From: Gigantopelta aegis
Taxonomy: Eukaryota; Mollusca; Gastropoda; Neomphalida; Peltospiridae
DNA length: 64,000 bases
Assembly: GCF_016097555.1 (NCBI RefSeq)
Contig: NC_054699.1
Span: 5,135,673-5,199,672, forward strand
Direction: 5' to 3'
Below, piece by piece: positions 10,912-22,140 of the stretch. The notes beneath the pieces are model-generated. The model was given only the letters and a program-made list of their open reading frames with translations, was not told the origin of the DNA and ran no database searches. How positions within the stretch are numbered: position 1 is the stretch's first letter; each line of letters starts with the position of its first letter. A program made the position numbers and the translations under genes.

Positions 10912-11057
10912 TTTTTATAGATCACCGTATATACTCCCAGTCCACGCGCACACTCCTGACAATAAAGACTAGGTATCGCTAGCTAACAGCTGTTCAGATA
11001 CTATCTCGTTAAACGAAGAACATTCAACTTCAGAACTGACGAAGCTAACAAGGCACC
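10912..11057 (+). promoter_or_regulatory. Candidate core promoter and 5'UTR of the GIMAP gene
   Basis: A TATA-like TTTTTTATAG (10911-10920) and GTATATACT (10927-10935) lie 120-145 bases before the start codon, a plausible distance for a transcription start near 10950-10965. The leader to 11057 is gap-free and has no upstream ATG; the base just before the ATG gives CACCATGG, a strong Kozak-type context. Predicted from position and motif only. Confidence 0.35.
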
Positions 11058-11067
11058 ATGGCATCAG
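11058..11067 (+). CDS. GIMAP gene, first coding micro-exon (Met-Ala-Ser + 1 base)
   Basis: ATGGCATCAG is followed directly by the donor GTAAGAG (exon end CAG, near-perfect consensus). The exon ends in phase 1. Both downstream GTPase exons (21348 and 22930) begin with two bases that complete a codon in this phase, giving Met-Ala-Ser-Asp or Met-Ala-Ser-Gly and then the GTPase domain. Neither downstream exon has a suitable ATG before its P-loop, so a separate start exon is required, and this one fits in frame, strand and Kozak context. The 10.3-kb intron that results is filled with a decayed LINE. RNA evidence would settle it; a closer exon could have been missed. Confidence 0.6.
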
Positions 11068-11924
11068 GTAAGAGATTTTAATATTGGGCACCATCTTATA
11101 CATTTTGTATCCAAAATGAATGTATGCGATTCATTATGTTTCTTTCCTTCTTAGTTAGATAATAAATTAATAATGTACTGAAAACAAAAATGACTAAAAA
11201 GTGAGTCTTTATTTGCATTATTTTAACACATTACAGTATCATACTGAAAGGAAAAAGCCAGTTTTGTACATTTTCATCAAAAGAGAATACCTAGACAGTA
11301 TTGTACTTAATATATACAAACTGTTATGGCTGCACAACACATCATTCGTAGTTAGGCGCAGAGCTTTTCAATCATCCCTCGTATAAACATTAGTCGATTG
11401 TGAGTTGCATGCATTTGCCCATTTATCACGGCAAGGTTGTCATTGTGAACTATTGATCCATGTCAAGCAACTTTATATGAAGATATTTGAAGAGAAAAGT
11501 ATTGTTTTTACCCTTAAAACGTAGCAGTTGGTTTCAAAATAATTGTTGTAGGTGATACTAAACAACAATTTTGGAATATTGGATTAATGCAAAGATAAAT
11601 GTATTTGTATTATAAAATGAAAGCGAGAAATGAAATGCTTGCCATATAGAAAACCTTGTATTTGAACAAACCCACCGCGCTGCAGCCGGTGAACGAGGTT
11701 GTGTCTGTATAAGCTCCGTCTTATACATAAGTAATTAAGTTCAACCTTATTTGTTTAACTAATTAAATATTAATTACAAGTCTGAAGCTGAAGAAGAACA
11801 AAAGGTGTAAGTCTGTAAGTATCTACCGTGGCTACTATAATCCATTATAATCACGTGCTATAACTGGGTCTCGGTATTGCCAGATACTTGGGTCCCAGTC
11901 TCACACGCGGAGTAATACGTTTAT

Positions 11925-13990
11925 GTTTAACCCTGTGGACGCAGCCTTTGCAAAGATATCCCGTAATCTTGAGAGCATTGCAAATGAAATGTCTAGCCGG
12001 TCACTGTCAATATCACACGACTTGTCTGAATTGGCGAGTCTAGGGCCGGAGCAACTAGCGTGGGACTCTACAGCCGATATCAATATCACACGACTTGTCT
12101 GAATTGCCGAGTCTAGGGCCGGAGCAACTAGCGTGGGACTCTACAGCCGATATCAATATCACACGACTTGTCTGAATTGGCGAGTCTAGGGCCGGAGCAA
12201 CTAGCGTGGGACTCTACAGCCGATATCAATATCACACGACTTGTCTGAATTGGCGAGTCTAGGGCCGGAGCAACTAGCGTGGGACTCTACAGCCGATATC
12301 AATATCACACGACTTGTCTGAATTGGCGAGTCTAGGGCCGGAGCAACTAGCGTGGGACTCTACAGCCGATATCAATATCACACGACTTGTCTGAATTGGC
12401 GAGTCTAGGGCCGGAGCAACTAGCGTGGGACTCTACAGCCGATATCAATATCACACGACTTGTCTGAATTGGCGAGTCTAGGGCCGGAGCAACTAGCGTG
12501 GGACTCTACAGCCGATATCAATATCACACGACTTGTCTGAATTGGCGAGTCTAGGGCCGGAGCAACTAGCGTTGGACTCTAAAGCCGATATCAATATCAC
12601 ACGACTTGTCTGAATTGCCGAGTCTAGGGCCGGAGCAACTAGCGTGGGACTCTACAGCCGATATACGTATGGCCCCAAAGTCGTCTACCCCTTCAAAACG
12701 TGCCAGGCTCGATACCCCACTCCCTGGGGGCGGTTTGTCTCTGTGCATTGAAACATATGTGGCAGAGCAATCGTCTCGGGGGGGGGGGGGGGGTTATTAG
12801 CGATGGACGAGGGAAGCTTAGCTCGGGAGCTGACTGTTAATCTCAGCAACATTTCTAACGCAACATCTGACGGCGTTTTTTAAAAGTAGCCCCCCTCCCC
12901 TCTCCCCTCTCCCCCACCCAGAAGACGTCTTGGTTGTCAACTGCTCCGGGGGTGGTTCTAACAACTGAGGAGACACTGGCAAGAAATAAATAAAGTCGAA
13001 AACCAGTCACTGAATTCTGTTATTGTTTCGGGCGAGGTAAGCGCCCCGTCATCAGTCTTCAGCGGTCTCCGGCAGTCTGTCGGACGGAGTCCTTAATACT
13101 CCGGTAGCCGGAAAACCGAGGACCGACGGAGACACTACCCTACCTGAGGGGATAAGCTTCTGGGAGGACGAAGTAGTTACCATTCATGGCCGGGGCAAAC
13201 TCGACAATGGTTTCACAGAAGTGGTACCAAAGAAGAGAAAGCGCCGGTATGCTAATTCTCCGGACTCCAATTATGCAGACTCACCCACTGCTGGGGAGTT
13301 TCTAGTAACTAAAACTCAAGCCCCACCCCCAGGGGCTAAGAGAACACGAGCCAAACGGGGGCGGGTAGATCTACCGTCCACCAAAGCTAATACTAGTCTA
13401 CCTACTAGACTAAATACCTCTGGTATGGAGGTGAACCAGTTTCCGCCTCTTGAACCTAGGGTAGATAACCCCCAGGGGCGGTAGGAGGACCATCACCCCC
13501 AGTCCACAGACAGGTGAAACCAACTAGGGAAGTGGGGGACAGTCTCAAGTGAGGCCTCCCCCCCCCCCGTCCCTCAGACAAACCCAACCCCTTATACAAC
13601 GGTAATAAGGGTGGGGGGTACAACTCAACAGGGCGGAGGTGCCCCCCCCCCCCCACCTTCTCTACGTAGAGTGGTGAAAACTGATCTGAGGGGAGCTAAT
13701 GGGGCAGCCCTGTTTTCCTCAGTCAGAACAGATAATCCTAATATCCCCATTTCAAATGTGACAGTGTGGGGTAATGGATATCTTGATATTCAGATCACCT
13801 TATAACAGCTCTCGATTTGGTTAGGATCCTTTCTGGCGGTTGTTTGACCCGAGAGATAAAAAAAGGTCCCGTTCTCTAAATTTAATTTAGATGATATCGT
13901 CACAGCCTCTAGAGATGCATGTGAGGTCCTAAACCAACATCTAGCGATCAAGGTTGACCCAAACGCCACTGAGGCACGTAGTGTCTCGTG
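11925..13990 (+). pseudogene. LINE ORF1 (Gag-like) remnant
   Basis: The frame starting near ATGTTTAACCCTGTGGAC reads as an ORF1 protein up to the start of a 73-bp tandem array (about 12005-12662), whose unit length breaks the frame. It is readable again after the last copy (RMAPKSSTPSKRAR) and at 13160-13484, where a stretch ending EVVPKKRKRR is a typical basic nuclear-localisation-type motif of LINE ORF1 proteins. Further in-frame fragments at 13665-13805 (VWGNGYLDI) and about 13870-14010 suggest the RNA-binding part. Poly-G and poly-C runs (12776-12793, 13557-13568, 13641-13653) interrupt it. Not functional. Confidence 0.7.
12005..12662 (+). repeat. 73-bp tandem array, 9 copies, inside LINE ORF1
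   Basis: The word CTTGTCTGAA recurs every 73 bases from 12021 to 12605, nine times. Copies differ at very few positions (GGCGAG/GCCGAG; one copy with GTTGGACTCTAAAG). The same sequence once is what ORF1 needs for continuity, so the array is a local expansion of one ORF1 segment. As 73 is not a multiple of 3, each added copy shifts the frame. Confidence 0.95.
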
Positions 13991-14023
13991 GTATAACGCT
14001 AAGGACTTGATCCTAGTAGTCAT

Positions 14024-15000
14024 GTGGATTACTTTATATTGGTTTCGCTAGCTAGTATTGTCTCGTGTCTCATCATGCAGATAGCCCCTATACATTTTAA
14101 CACTAATAATAGTACTATTAATCTAACTAATAGTAATGATAATAATGTAAAAGGTTTGGCTATTCTCCAATGGAATGTCCGTGGCCTTCGCACCAATGGT
14201 CCTGTGCTTAAGAAATATTTAGATTTAAATAAAAATATAGATCTTATTGCTATTCAAGAGTCCTTGATTCCAAATTTTACAGTTAAAGATAAAAAGAATA
14301 AATTGTTTACAGAATTCAAAATTCCTGGTTATACTGGACTCTTTTCGAATAATAGCAATATCTCAACTGGGGGGATAGCTCCCTTTATCAGAAATGGAAT
14401 CCCCCACTCTCAGATTACTGCAGTAGAGACTCATCCCGGGATAGAGGTGTTTAGGGTAACCTTACATACTAAATCAGATGATATTAATATTTGTAATTAT
14501 TATGTACACCCAAGGATATCGGTAAAACCTTAACTACTGATGATTTTTCGAAACCAATCGGTAACCATAATAGAAACTTGATTGTGATTGGCGATTTTAA
14601 CTGTAAGAATATTCTCTGGGCTCTACGGTTACACATTTTCAAAGCCGTATAATTGAACATTTATGGACAGTTTAAATATGGCCTGTTTAAATGACGGTAG
14701 TTACACTTTTCTTTCGGATGCTCACCATACTTGGTCCTGATTTGATGCCTCTTTTGTATCTAATAATATGTCAGCCAAGTGTGAGAGGGGGGTTCTTGAT
14801 GACCTTGGTAGTGACCACCTACCCATCAAAATTACATATAATATGTCAGCCAAGTGTGAGTGTGGGGTTCTTGATGACCTTGGTAGTGACCACCTACCCA
14901 TCAAAATAACATATACTATTTTGGAAAGTTGGAATGATAAGATTAAAACTAAATGTAAATGGAATATGGATAAAGCTAATTAGTCCAAGTTTAGACACAT
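14024..15000 (+). pseudogene. LINE ORF2, endonuclease domain remnant
   Basis: The open part to 14533 contains LQWNVRGLRTN (motif I), IAIQES with the catalytic Glu, and a Gly-rich GGIAPFIRNG loop. A shifted frame near 14585 reads VIGDFNCKNILW, and GSDHLPI (catalytic His motif) follows near 14812 and again near 14887. These are the hallmark motifs of APE-type endonucleases of non-LTR elements. The SDH motif occurs twice because of an in-frame 75-bp duplication. Frameshifts and stops (for example after 14533) show decay. Confidence 0.8.
14768..14917 (+). repeat. 75-bp in-frame tandem duplication of the endonuclease SDH motif
   Basis: Copies at 14768-14842 and 14843-14917 each begin ATGTCAGCCAAGTGTGAG and differ at about five positions. 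The 25-codon unit includes GSDHLPI. Confidence 0.95.
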
Positions 15001-15321
15001 GTGTGGCTTGTTGGATCATAAACAGATTAAAAATGAAGATATTAATATATTTAATAGTAATTTGGTTAAAGCTATAATTGATATAGCCACTAAGACTATT
15101 CCAGTATTTTATAAAACCAATAAATGATCCTCAGTACCATGGTGGAATGAGGAACTTACACAATTAAACAATTAATCGTAATAAATGTAGAAAATTATTT
15201 TTTAAAAAGGATAGGACAGTTGAAAATATTCAAAAATTTAAAGATAGTAAATATAAACTGAAATTGAGTATTTTAAAAGCTAGAAACGCCCCATGGCATC
15301 AGTTTTGTAGTTCGCACAACC

Positions 15322-16775
15322 ATGGTTCTAATAACAAAGAGGTATGGTCAAAGATTAAAAGGATTCAGGGAAGACCATCCAAACCCGATAATATTTTCTA
15401 AAAATAGTAAAGTATATCTTGCAGATCAACAGAAGGCTAATGCCTTAGGAGCAGTTATTAAGGAAAATTCGGCTACCACTAATTACTCACTTAACTTTCA
15501 GATAAGAAAAATTCAAATGGAAAAAGATAGTCCGGTTCCCCCAAAAAAACTTAACCCGGATCCGGACAGGCCTTATAATGCACCATTTAAATTCCAGGAA
15601 TTGCTCAAAAGGAAGCATGCGGAAGTGTTTGGACTTCCAAAACAGTGTAAGGACCTTCTTGACCCAACCAATTATAGACCAATATCCTTAACATCTAGCG
15701 TCTGTAAGACCATGGAATGCATGGTAAACCATCGCCTTATCCACTTTCTGGAGGTAAACAGTTTATTGTCTGCCTTCCAGAGTGGTTTCAGGAGACACCA
15801 CTTAACCACTGATCACCTTGTTAGACTTCATACCGAAATCAAAGATGCATTTCGGAATGGTCACAAGGCAGGAGGTGTTTTTGTGGATATAGAAAAGGCG
15901 TATGACATGGTCAAGAGACACGGGTTGTTAATAAAAGCATATCAAATGGGGGTAAAAGGAGCAATGTTCACTTTTATTGCAAAATATTTAGAAGACGGAA
16001 CATTTGCCGTTAATGTAAATGGTCATTTTCCTCCCATTTTGACTTTGGAAAATGACATTCCCCAGGTCTCAGTTGTAGCGCCTACATTATTTGGAATTTC
16101 TATTAATGTTTTGGCTAAAAGCGCTTATCACAACAAATAAAAGTCTAAAAACTGTTTTGAGTATCGGCTTATTTGCTGATCATACGGCATTCTGGAGAGT
16201 TGAAAAAAACTGTGATGATCTTAAAAAAGGTATCCAGTCTGATTAAAATAATTTACATATATGATAGTAGCCTGGGGAGTTTCCAAAGCTAAAACTAACT
16301 GTATAGTTTTTAAAAAACGTAGACATTTCAAATCAACAGGTAATTTGGAGTTAAAATATAAAGATGTTGCTATTAAAAAGGTGCAATCAGTTAGGTTTCT
16401 GGGTGTGATCTTTGACCATGCCTTACGTTTTGGTGTACACATAACTGAGGTGTCTGGTAAATGTGTTTCTTATTTAAATCTGTTTATTAGGCATATCATG
16501 GGGCGTAGATAGAAAAAACACTGCTTATGATCTTTGAGGCATTCATTGTGTGTAGACTTCAATATGGTGCCCTGGTCTTTGGTTGTGCTTTCGCAACTCA
16601 CCTTAAAAAGCTCGATGGGGTATATGGTAGGGCCCTCAAGATAATAATTGGGGGCGCTATCTGTACCCCATATGACAGCATAATGGTGGAGCTTGGAGTT
16701 ATGTCTTTAACTCTTAAGAGAATCAGGCAGGGATTTAAATATTTAAATAAAACAAAAACAAAATCTGGTGCCTGA
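15322..16775 (+). pseudogene. LINE ORF2, reverse transcriptase domain remnant
   Basis: The 272-codon frame at 15322-16140 has NYRPISLTSSVCKTMECM, then QSGFRRHHLTTDHL, then GVFVDIEKAYD (palm motif A with catalytic Asp), then IPQVSVVAPTLF (motif B, normally PQGSVLSPTLF). Motif C, normally F/YADD, lies beyond a stop and is damaged: GLFADHTAF near 16165. The LPGPDGI-type segment before NYRP is missing, so part of the fingers was deleted. Thumb-like segments follow at 16261-16512 (VRFLGVIFD) and 16527-16775. Loss of the second catalytic Asp, stops and deletions mean no activity. Confidence 0.85.
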
Positions 16776-16878
16776 CTCCAATTAATAAACTTACACCAAT
16801 ACTGTCAGAGATAAAAACATATCTATTATCTCATATTTAAATAAATTTGCAATAGATTTTGGCATTCATAATCTGTCC

Positions 16879-17900
16879 ATGTCTAAGGCTAATTTAAATT
16901 TGGAATTTCCATGGCAGATTGAAATTCCAGTAGTTAATTTCCACATCCGCAATGAAATGTTAAAATATAATAATCTGATAATTAAAAAGATAATGTTTCA
17001 AGCTGTGGTGGAAGAATTCTATCCAAACACTAATCAGGTGTATACAGATGGATCGAAAGACACCAACACAGGTCGAGCAGGAATGGCTTTCATTATCCAA
17101 AATTTAAATGATTCAAATAAACCTATAGTCATAAAGGCCAGGCTTAAGGATAATGTATCAGTTTATACTTCTGAATGATTAGCCATACTAATGGGATGAT
17201 GTGGATAGAAAATCATAGTAAAAATAAGGGCCCTAATAGATATGTCACTTTCTCGGACAGTCTCAGTGCCTTACAGGCGATTATTGGCTGTTACGGAGTC
17301 CGACCGGAAATGGTAAAGAAAATATATAAATATTACAATAAAATAACCACTAGTGAAACCAAAGTTGTCCTCGAGTGGGTGCCGGCCCATGTTGGTATTT
17401 CCGGTAAGGAACTGGCAGACACTAACGCCAAAAATAGCTTGCGTGACGTCAATGTTGGCGTTACTGTAGAACACAACTATAGCGAGGTCAACTCTATAGC
17501 GGAGCCACGCTTTGGAGGCCTTAGGCAAACCGAATGGGACCACCATACCAGGGCGTGGCATGCTTATATTAAACCAAAGGCTTCAACACCTGGACCAGTT
17601 TCTTTCAATATTAAAGCTACCAACATTATTACTAGATTGAGAATGGGTGTATCTATAGGCCTAACTAATATTACATTTAAAATGAGAAAATCTGATACAC
17701 CCAGTTGTTTAGTGTGTAATAAATTGGAGTATGTGAAACATTTCGTATTCGATTGCACTAAACATGTTCAAATTCGACTGAAACTGGAGAAATGTTTCAT
17801 TAAAAATAACATTGTGGTTAATGACCGTAATTTATTAAGTCCACCTATTGAACATAAAAAAAGCCATAGACAGGTTGCTGATAGCCTTGTGTTACAATAA
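16879..17900 (+). pseudogene. LINE ORF2, RNase H domain and C-terminus remnant
   Basis: The first frame (16879-17178) contains VYTDGSKDTNTGRAG, the first catalytic Asp motif, and ends VYTSE at a stop exactly where the second catalytic residue (Glu) lies. The next frame (17175-17900) continues with VTFSDSLSALQAI (third catalytic Asp) and WVPAHVGISGKELAD (conserved His region). It ends with a C-terminal CLVCNKLEYVKHFVFDC Cys/His motif common after RNase H in I-type elements. Only one frameshift separates the two parts, so this end is the best preserved. Confidence 0.85.
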
Positions 17901-18239
17901 AAAAATTAACATCGAAGTTTCCGCTCGTTCATGCTGTTAACTGTTGTCTGTTTTATTAATAGGTGTGTTATTTTAAAATAGAAATAGTATTAATATTCCC
18001 AAGATATCTGTCTGTAATTGCCTTAGTCTTGTTATATACTAAACTATTCATTAATTATTGTTATTACTCACTGATTTATGGTTGTTATTACTGTTTGGTT
18101 CGGCTTTTTAACTACCTGCCTAGACAGGCCGCCATTTTGTCTGAGTTCTTGGGTTTTCCCCAATTTAATTTCGTCCCTCGTTTGCCGCTCTAAGATCTCG
18201 CCTGGGAGGTTAACACGGCCTGGTCTGGTCTGGTCTGGT

Positions 18240-20095
18240 ATAATATTTACATGCTCATATGCCACTAGAGCTTCAAGCATGTCTGTCCCGGAGTCGAGCT
18301 CTGGATAGCCAGAAGTCTGCTTCGGGGCAGAAATTATAGGGACAATTTTGAATATTTACTTAAAATATAAATAAGGGATTTTAAAATAATAAAATTTTGT
18401 TGGTGTACTTCTAAAAGAAAATTACCTAATATATAATATAATATAAAAGCCGCATATTATTTTAGACACCAATTTTGGAACGGGCTATCTTTAGCCCTGA
18501 ATGGTGGGGGAAAGGAGGCAGATTGGAGGTTAGGCCAAAGCCACAGGAAGCTTTGTATTTAATGGGTTCACATGTAAAAAAAGACAGAGGGGTACCGGTC
18601 ATATCGGTAACTTCGGCGTGACCGAAGGCGGGGAGGGAAGCTAGAAAGAGGGGAGGAGGGGGCAGGCCCCCAGACTGAACCTAAGCTTACCCTACGGCCG
18701 AAACCGCCTACGCCTAAGCGCCCTAACCCTATATTTCCGGTGGAATATGCCATCCCCCCACCACCCAAATAACCACCCCCAATCCGTCCAACCGTCGTGC
18801 CCTCAAGTTCCAGCACCCCTCAGATTCAGATAGAATCCATCATTGGTATCCCTAGGAGAGGGACACAGATATCCAAAACACAACTCCAACATTGGTAGCA
18901 GAAGAAATAATTTATATAATGTTGAATTTTGGAAAGTTTTGCGTCTGGCAAGTCGTGGCGGTGAAACGTATTCTATAGATCCGGAAGAACCGAGGCGCCT
19001 CTCTGTTAACCAAAAGAACAAAAACGTTACGGTTAACACGGCAACGGATTTTAATTGTACCGGCTTTTAAAATATTTTAAATAACTGTACATAATAAAGC
19101 TTATGAATCTATTATTTAACTATTTATTTAAATCCGATTTTTAATTATATTATTATTCACTTATATTTTTATTTTGTGGTGTTGGTGCTGTGTGACTGTG
19201 TTGAATGTGTCAGCTTCAGGTAAGTATGAGAAGGGGGTGTATTACCTGGCAGTAATGTACTCACCGGCTCGACCATTTATTGTATATATTAGAATTAATT
19301 CATATTGGTGTTATTGTTAAAACAAATATATGTATGCATGTTTACAAGCGTGCTCGGTTTTCTAATTTGTTTTCATATATTTTAATAATTTGTTTTATCC
19401 ATTGGTATAAAAATAAATTTTTATTTGATGGGGCACTGCGCTGCACCCATGCTGTTCGGAGAGTCTTGGCAACTTTTTGCCTTGTTCTCCCCCTTGGTTT
19501 TTAAACATTAAAGTCGTGACAGCGTCTGCTGGATGACGCAACGTTCTGGTTCTCGTAGGTGACAGCGAGGCTCCTCGACTCTAAGTGATGAACCAAAGCG
19601 TTTCCTCACCAGCAACTGGCCAGACGTAAAACTTTCCTTTAAGTTGCCTCACTTTTCTCAGCTTCTATGTTGTCAACCACTATGTCACTCTCCTAGTGAC
19701 ATCAACGATGGATTCTAAAAACATTATGGGGCACCATGAATGGAGGGCACTGCGTTTGGACCAACTGAGGGCGTCTTGGGGTGGGGGTGGGGGTGGAGGG
19801 TGTTGGTATACCACCGGAGGTTAGGGGTAGGGCGCTTAGGCGTAGGCAGTTTTAGCCGTAGGATGAGTTACGGGTTGTCCGGGGGCCTGCCTCCTCCTTC
19901 CTGTCCTTCCCTGCTTGGTCACACCAACGTTACCAATTATATGATTGCTGCCCCTCTTGTCAACCGTTACTAAGTAACTTCCTGTAGCCTAGGCCTAACC
20001 TCTCCTACCAACCTCCCACCCCCGTCCACCATAAGGGCTTAAGGTTAAATACCCGGGACAGACATGCTCGAAACTCTAGTGGTATATGAACACGT
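18240..20095. mobile_element. Inverted-repeat pair/foldback element of ~1.85 kb
   Basis: The segment 18590-18790 and the segment 19745-19935 are inverted copies: both contain GCCTACGCCTAAGCGCCCTA on the same relative side, a GCAGGCCCCC block and a GGTAAC..TCGG..GTGACC block. An outer pair matches too: CCACTAGAGCTTCAAGCATG at about 18263 against the complement of the sequence at about 20060-20085. The arms are interrupted and about 80% similar by eye. The centre holds a short frame (18843-19070) with an AATAAA at about 19094. It could be one DNA transposon with long inverted ends or two members of a dispersed family in opposite orientation. Confidence 0.55.
18843..19070 (+). CDS. Unrecognised 75-codon frame inside the inverted-repeat element
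   Basis: The frame contains NVEFWKVLRLASRGGETYS and DPEEPRRLSVNQ, more balanced in composition than its surroundings, and is followed 24 bases after the stop by AATAAA. No family is recognised. It could be the C-terminus of a transposon-encoded protein whose upstream part has been lost to the arm. Confidence 0.2.
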   Translation: MVSLGEGHRYPKHNSNIGSRRNNLYNVEFWKVLRLASRGGETYSIDPEEPRRLSVNQKNKNVTVNTATDFNCTGF

Positions 20096-20855
20096 AAATA
20101 AATATTGGATTGGATTGTATTTGAAGTATAACTTATTCTTTGGAGAAAATATATGCAATGTATTCATGGCCATCTTGAATTGAAATGATGATACAATATC
20201 TCAGTTAGCAAGATGAATTCCTTGGCCCATACTTTCCATTCAGTAACATAAAAACGTCTTCCCAGCTGATGTAAAATGCGATAAATTATTATTTCCTTTT
20301 TCCAGCTTATTCATTGGTGGCCATCTTGGATTACAATGATGTTGCAATGCCTTAATTAGCCGGGAATAGTTCAAACTTAAGTTGTGTTTGAATGTTGTCA
20401 AGTGTATTTCAGTTTGTATAATTCAGTTTAGCTACATATTAACATACAGATTAATACAGAGAAACTTTATTGTTTTTTGTTTGTGTTTTGACAAATACCC
20501 CCTCTGTACTAAAACTCATTTTCTGAACTTAAGGTTAAGCACAGTAACGTTTGGTGCCCTCAGATGGTAGCAACTGGTTAAATTTGAAGTCTCAACTCAT
20601 GGACTAAATTAGATTTTAGTGAATAATAATATAATAATAACGAAATCCATTTGCCAAATTTAATTCACATTCTGCGATTTAGCGAATGAGTGCTTAAAGC
20701 CGGCATAAACAGTCAGAGTCTATATTTGAAGGATCTGAAACAGTTCCTTTCATTAGCTTTTTCATAAACGTCTTTCAAGTTCTAGTCATGGTTGTGGTGA
20801 CTGAGATAAATGTAACTTTGACTATACTAATTTAAGTAGGTGTAGCTGCAATTAC

Positions 20856-21230
20856 GGTATTTAAATAAATGTATGTATATACTAGTAATTAGTATGTGGT
20901 TGCGGTAATTCCTGTAGATGTGGTTGGATTAATGGAGTTGTGGTTATAGTGATTTGATAAAATTGTGGTAAGGGTATTTAAATAAATGTATGTATATACT
21001 AGTAATTAGTATGTGGTTGCGGTAATTCCTGTAGATGTGGTTGGATTAATGGAGTTGTGGCTATAGTGATTTGATAAAATTGTGGTAAGGGTATTTAAAT
21101 AAATGTATGTATATACTAGTAATTAGTATGTGGACGCGTTAATTTCCATAAATGTAGATGTAGGTGGATTAATGGAGTTGCGGTTATAGTGATTTAATAA
21201 AATTGTGGTTATGGGTATTTAATTTAGTTG
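20856..21230 (+). repeat. 117-bp tandem repeat, 3 copies plus partial
   Basis: GGTATTTAAATAAATGTATG starts at 20856, 20973 and 21090 (117-bp spacing), and a diverged start occurs at 21214. It lies just upstream of the first GIMAP GTPase exon. A non-coding minisatellite. Confidence 0.9.
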
Positions 21231-21347
21231 AAACCACAATTAAAGTTCGTATATTATATCTGCGTGCATGTGTGTGTATGTTTGCATCCGTGCAGCATTT
21301 TTAGCATCAGTATTAAATTTCATTATGCATAAATTAAATCATTCCAG

Positions 21348-21824
21348 ATGACGCATTTCTGAAGAGGGAATTACGCATTGTTTTGCTGGGCATCACTGGT
21401 GCAGGGAAAAGTTCATCTGGGAATGCTATTCTCGGACAGAAAAGCTTTGTATCAAAGGTCTGTGCTTCATCGGTTACATCACAATGCTTGGAAAAGAAGA
21501 CAACGCGTTTTGGCCATGATATTGTGATCATCGATACACCGGGCTTTCTGCGATACCCTCACCGTCAGAGAAGGAATAACCAAGGAGATTGTCAAGTGCA
21601 TTGGATTGTCATCACCAGGTCCTCACGCCTTCGTCATGGTTCTTAAAGTTGGAAGGTTTACCAAAGAAGAGCAAGCTACAATTGCTAAGTTAAAGAGAAG
21701 TATTCGGCCAAAATATGACAAACTATTTGTTCGTGCTCTTTACTCGACTTGAGGATCTTGAAGCAGACGATCAGACCTTAGAGGAATTTCTAGCACAGGC
21801 TGATGGTGAAACTCAAAGAACTGA
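21348..21824 (+). pseudogene. GIMAP-type GTPase exon, copy 1 (frameshifted, runs into gap)
   Basis: Acceptor TTCCAG precedes 21348; AT completes the codon begun by the micro-exon at 11067. The frame then encodes DAFLKRELRIVLLGITGAGKSS... with G1 P-loop GITGAGKSSSGN and G3 DTPG (near 21533). The GPHAFVMVLK conserved box typical of GIMAP proteins follows in the +1 frame after a shift near 21551. After a second +1 shift near 21698 the next frame begins VFGQNMTNYLFVLF and continues with TRLEDLEADD (G4 region) to the assembly gap at 21825. Homology to copy 2 runs through all three frames, so either this copy is a pseudogene or the assembly has single-base errors near the gap. The C-terminal half is not visible. 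Confidence 0.8.
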
Positions 21825-22024
21825 NNNNNNNNNNNNNNNNNNNNNNNNNNNNNNNNNNNNNNNNNNNNNNNNNNNNNNNNNNNNNNNNNNNNNNNNNNNN
21901 NNNNNNNNNNNNNNNNNNNNNNNNNNNNNNNNNNNNNNNNNNNNNNNNNNNNNNNNNNNNNNNNNNNNNNNNNNNNNNNNNNNNNNNNNNNNNNNNNNNN
22001 NNNNNNNNNNNNNNNNNNNNNNNN
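21825..22024. other. Assembly gap (200 N)
   Basis: Exactly 200 N, a conventional fixed-size scaffold gap, so the true distance is unknown. It hides the 3' half of GIMAP copy 1 and most of a Tc1-type transposase. Confidence 1.
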
Positions 22025-22140
22025 TGCCTAACTATTGTACTTTGAGATGTGTTCAAAACACGTGCAACGGCTGATTGCGACTTCCCGGCTTCCATCCGGC
22101 CAATTGCATTGTTACGTTGTGCTTCTGTAAGCCTGGGCAT
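22025..22140 (-). pseudogene. Tc1/mariner transposase N-terminal fragment
   Basis: On the minus strand, from the ATG at 22140, the frame reads MPRLTEAQRNNAIGRMEAGK and continues with a SQSAVARVLNTSQSTIVR-type helix-turn-helix before entering the gap. This is the characteristic N-terminal DNA-binding domain of Tc1-like transposases: a basic start, then two HTH motifs, of which the first is seen. The catalytic DDE domain would lie in the gap or is absent. It is antisense to the GIMAP copy on the other side of the gap, so it either inserted into that exon or was juxtaposed by scaffolding. Confidence 0.85.

Larger units (their letters stand above)
11895..18310 (+). mobile_element. Decayed non-LTR retrotransposon (EN-RT-RNase H, I/Nimb-like)
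   Basis: A ~6.4-kb element in the sense orientation inside the GIMAP intron. In order it has a Gag-like ORF1 with basic NLS-type motif, an APE-type endonuclease, a reverse transcriptase, an RNase H with YTDGSK and SDSLSAL motifs, and a C-terminal Cys/His segment. Two ORFs plus a C-terminal RNase H point to the I superfamily; the Nimb clade is a guess. Numerous frameshifts, stops and internal deletions make it inactive. The 3' region (17901-18310) ends near a (TCTGG)n run at about 18220-18238, but the exact terminus is unclear. Confidence 0.85.
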
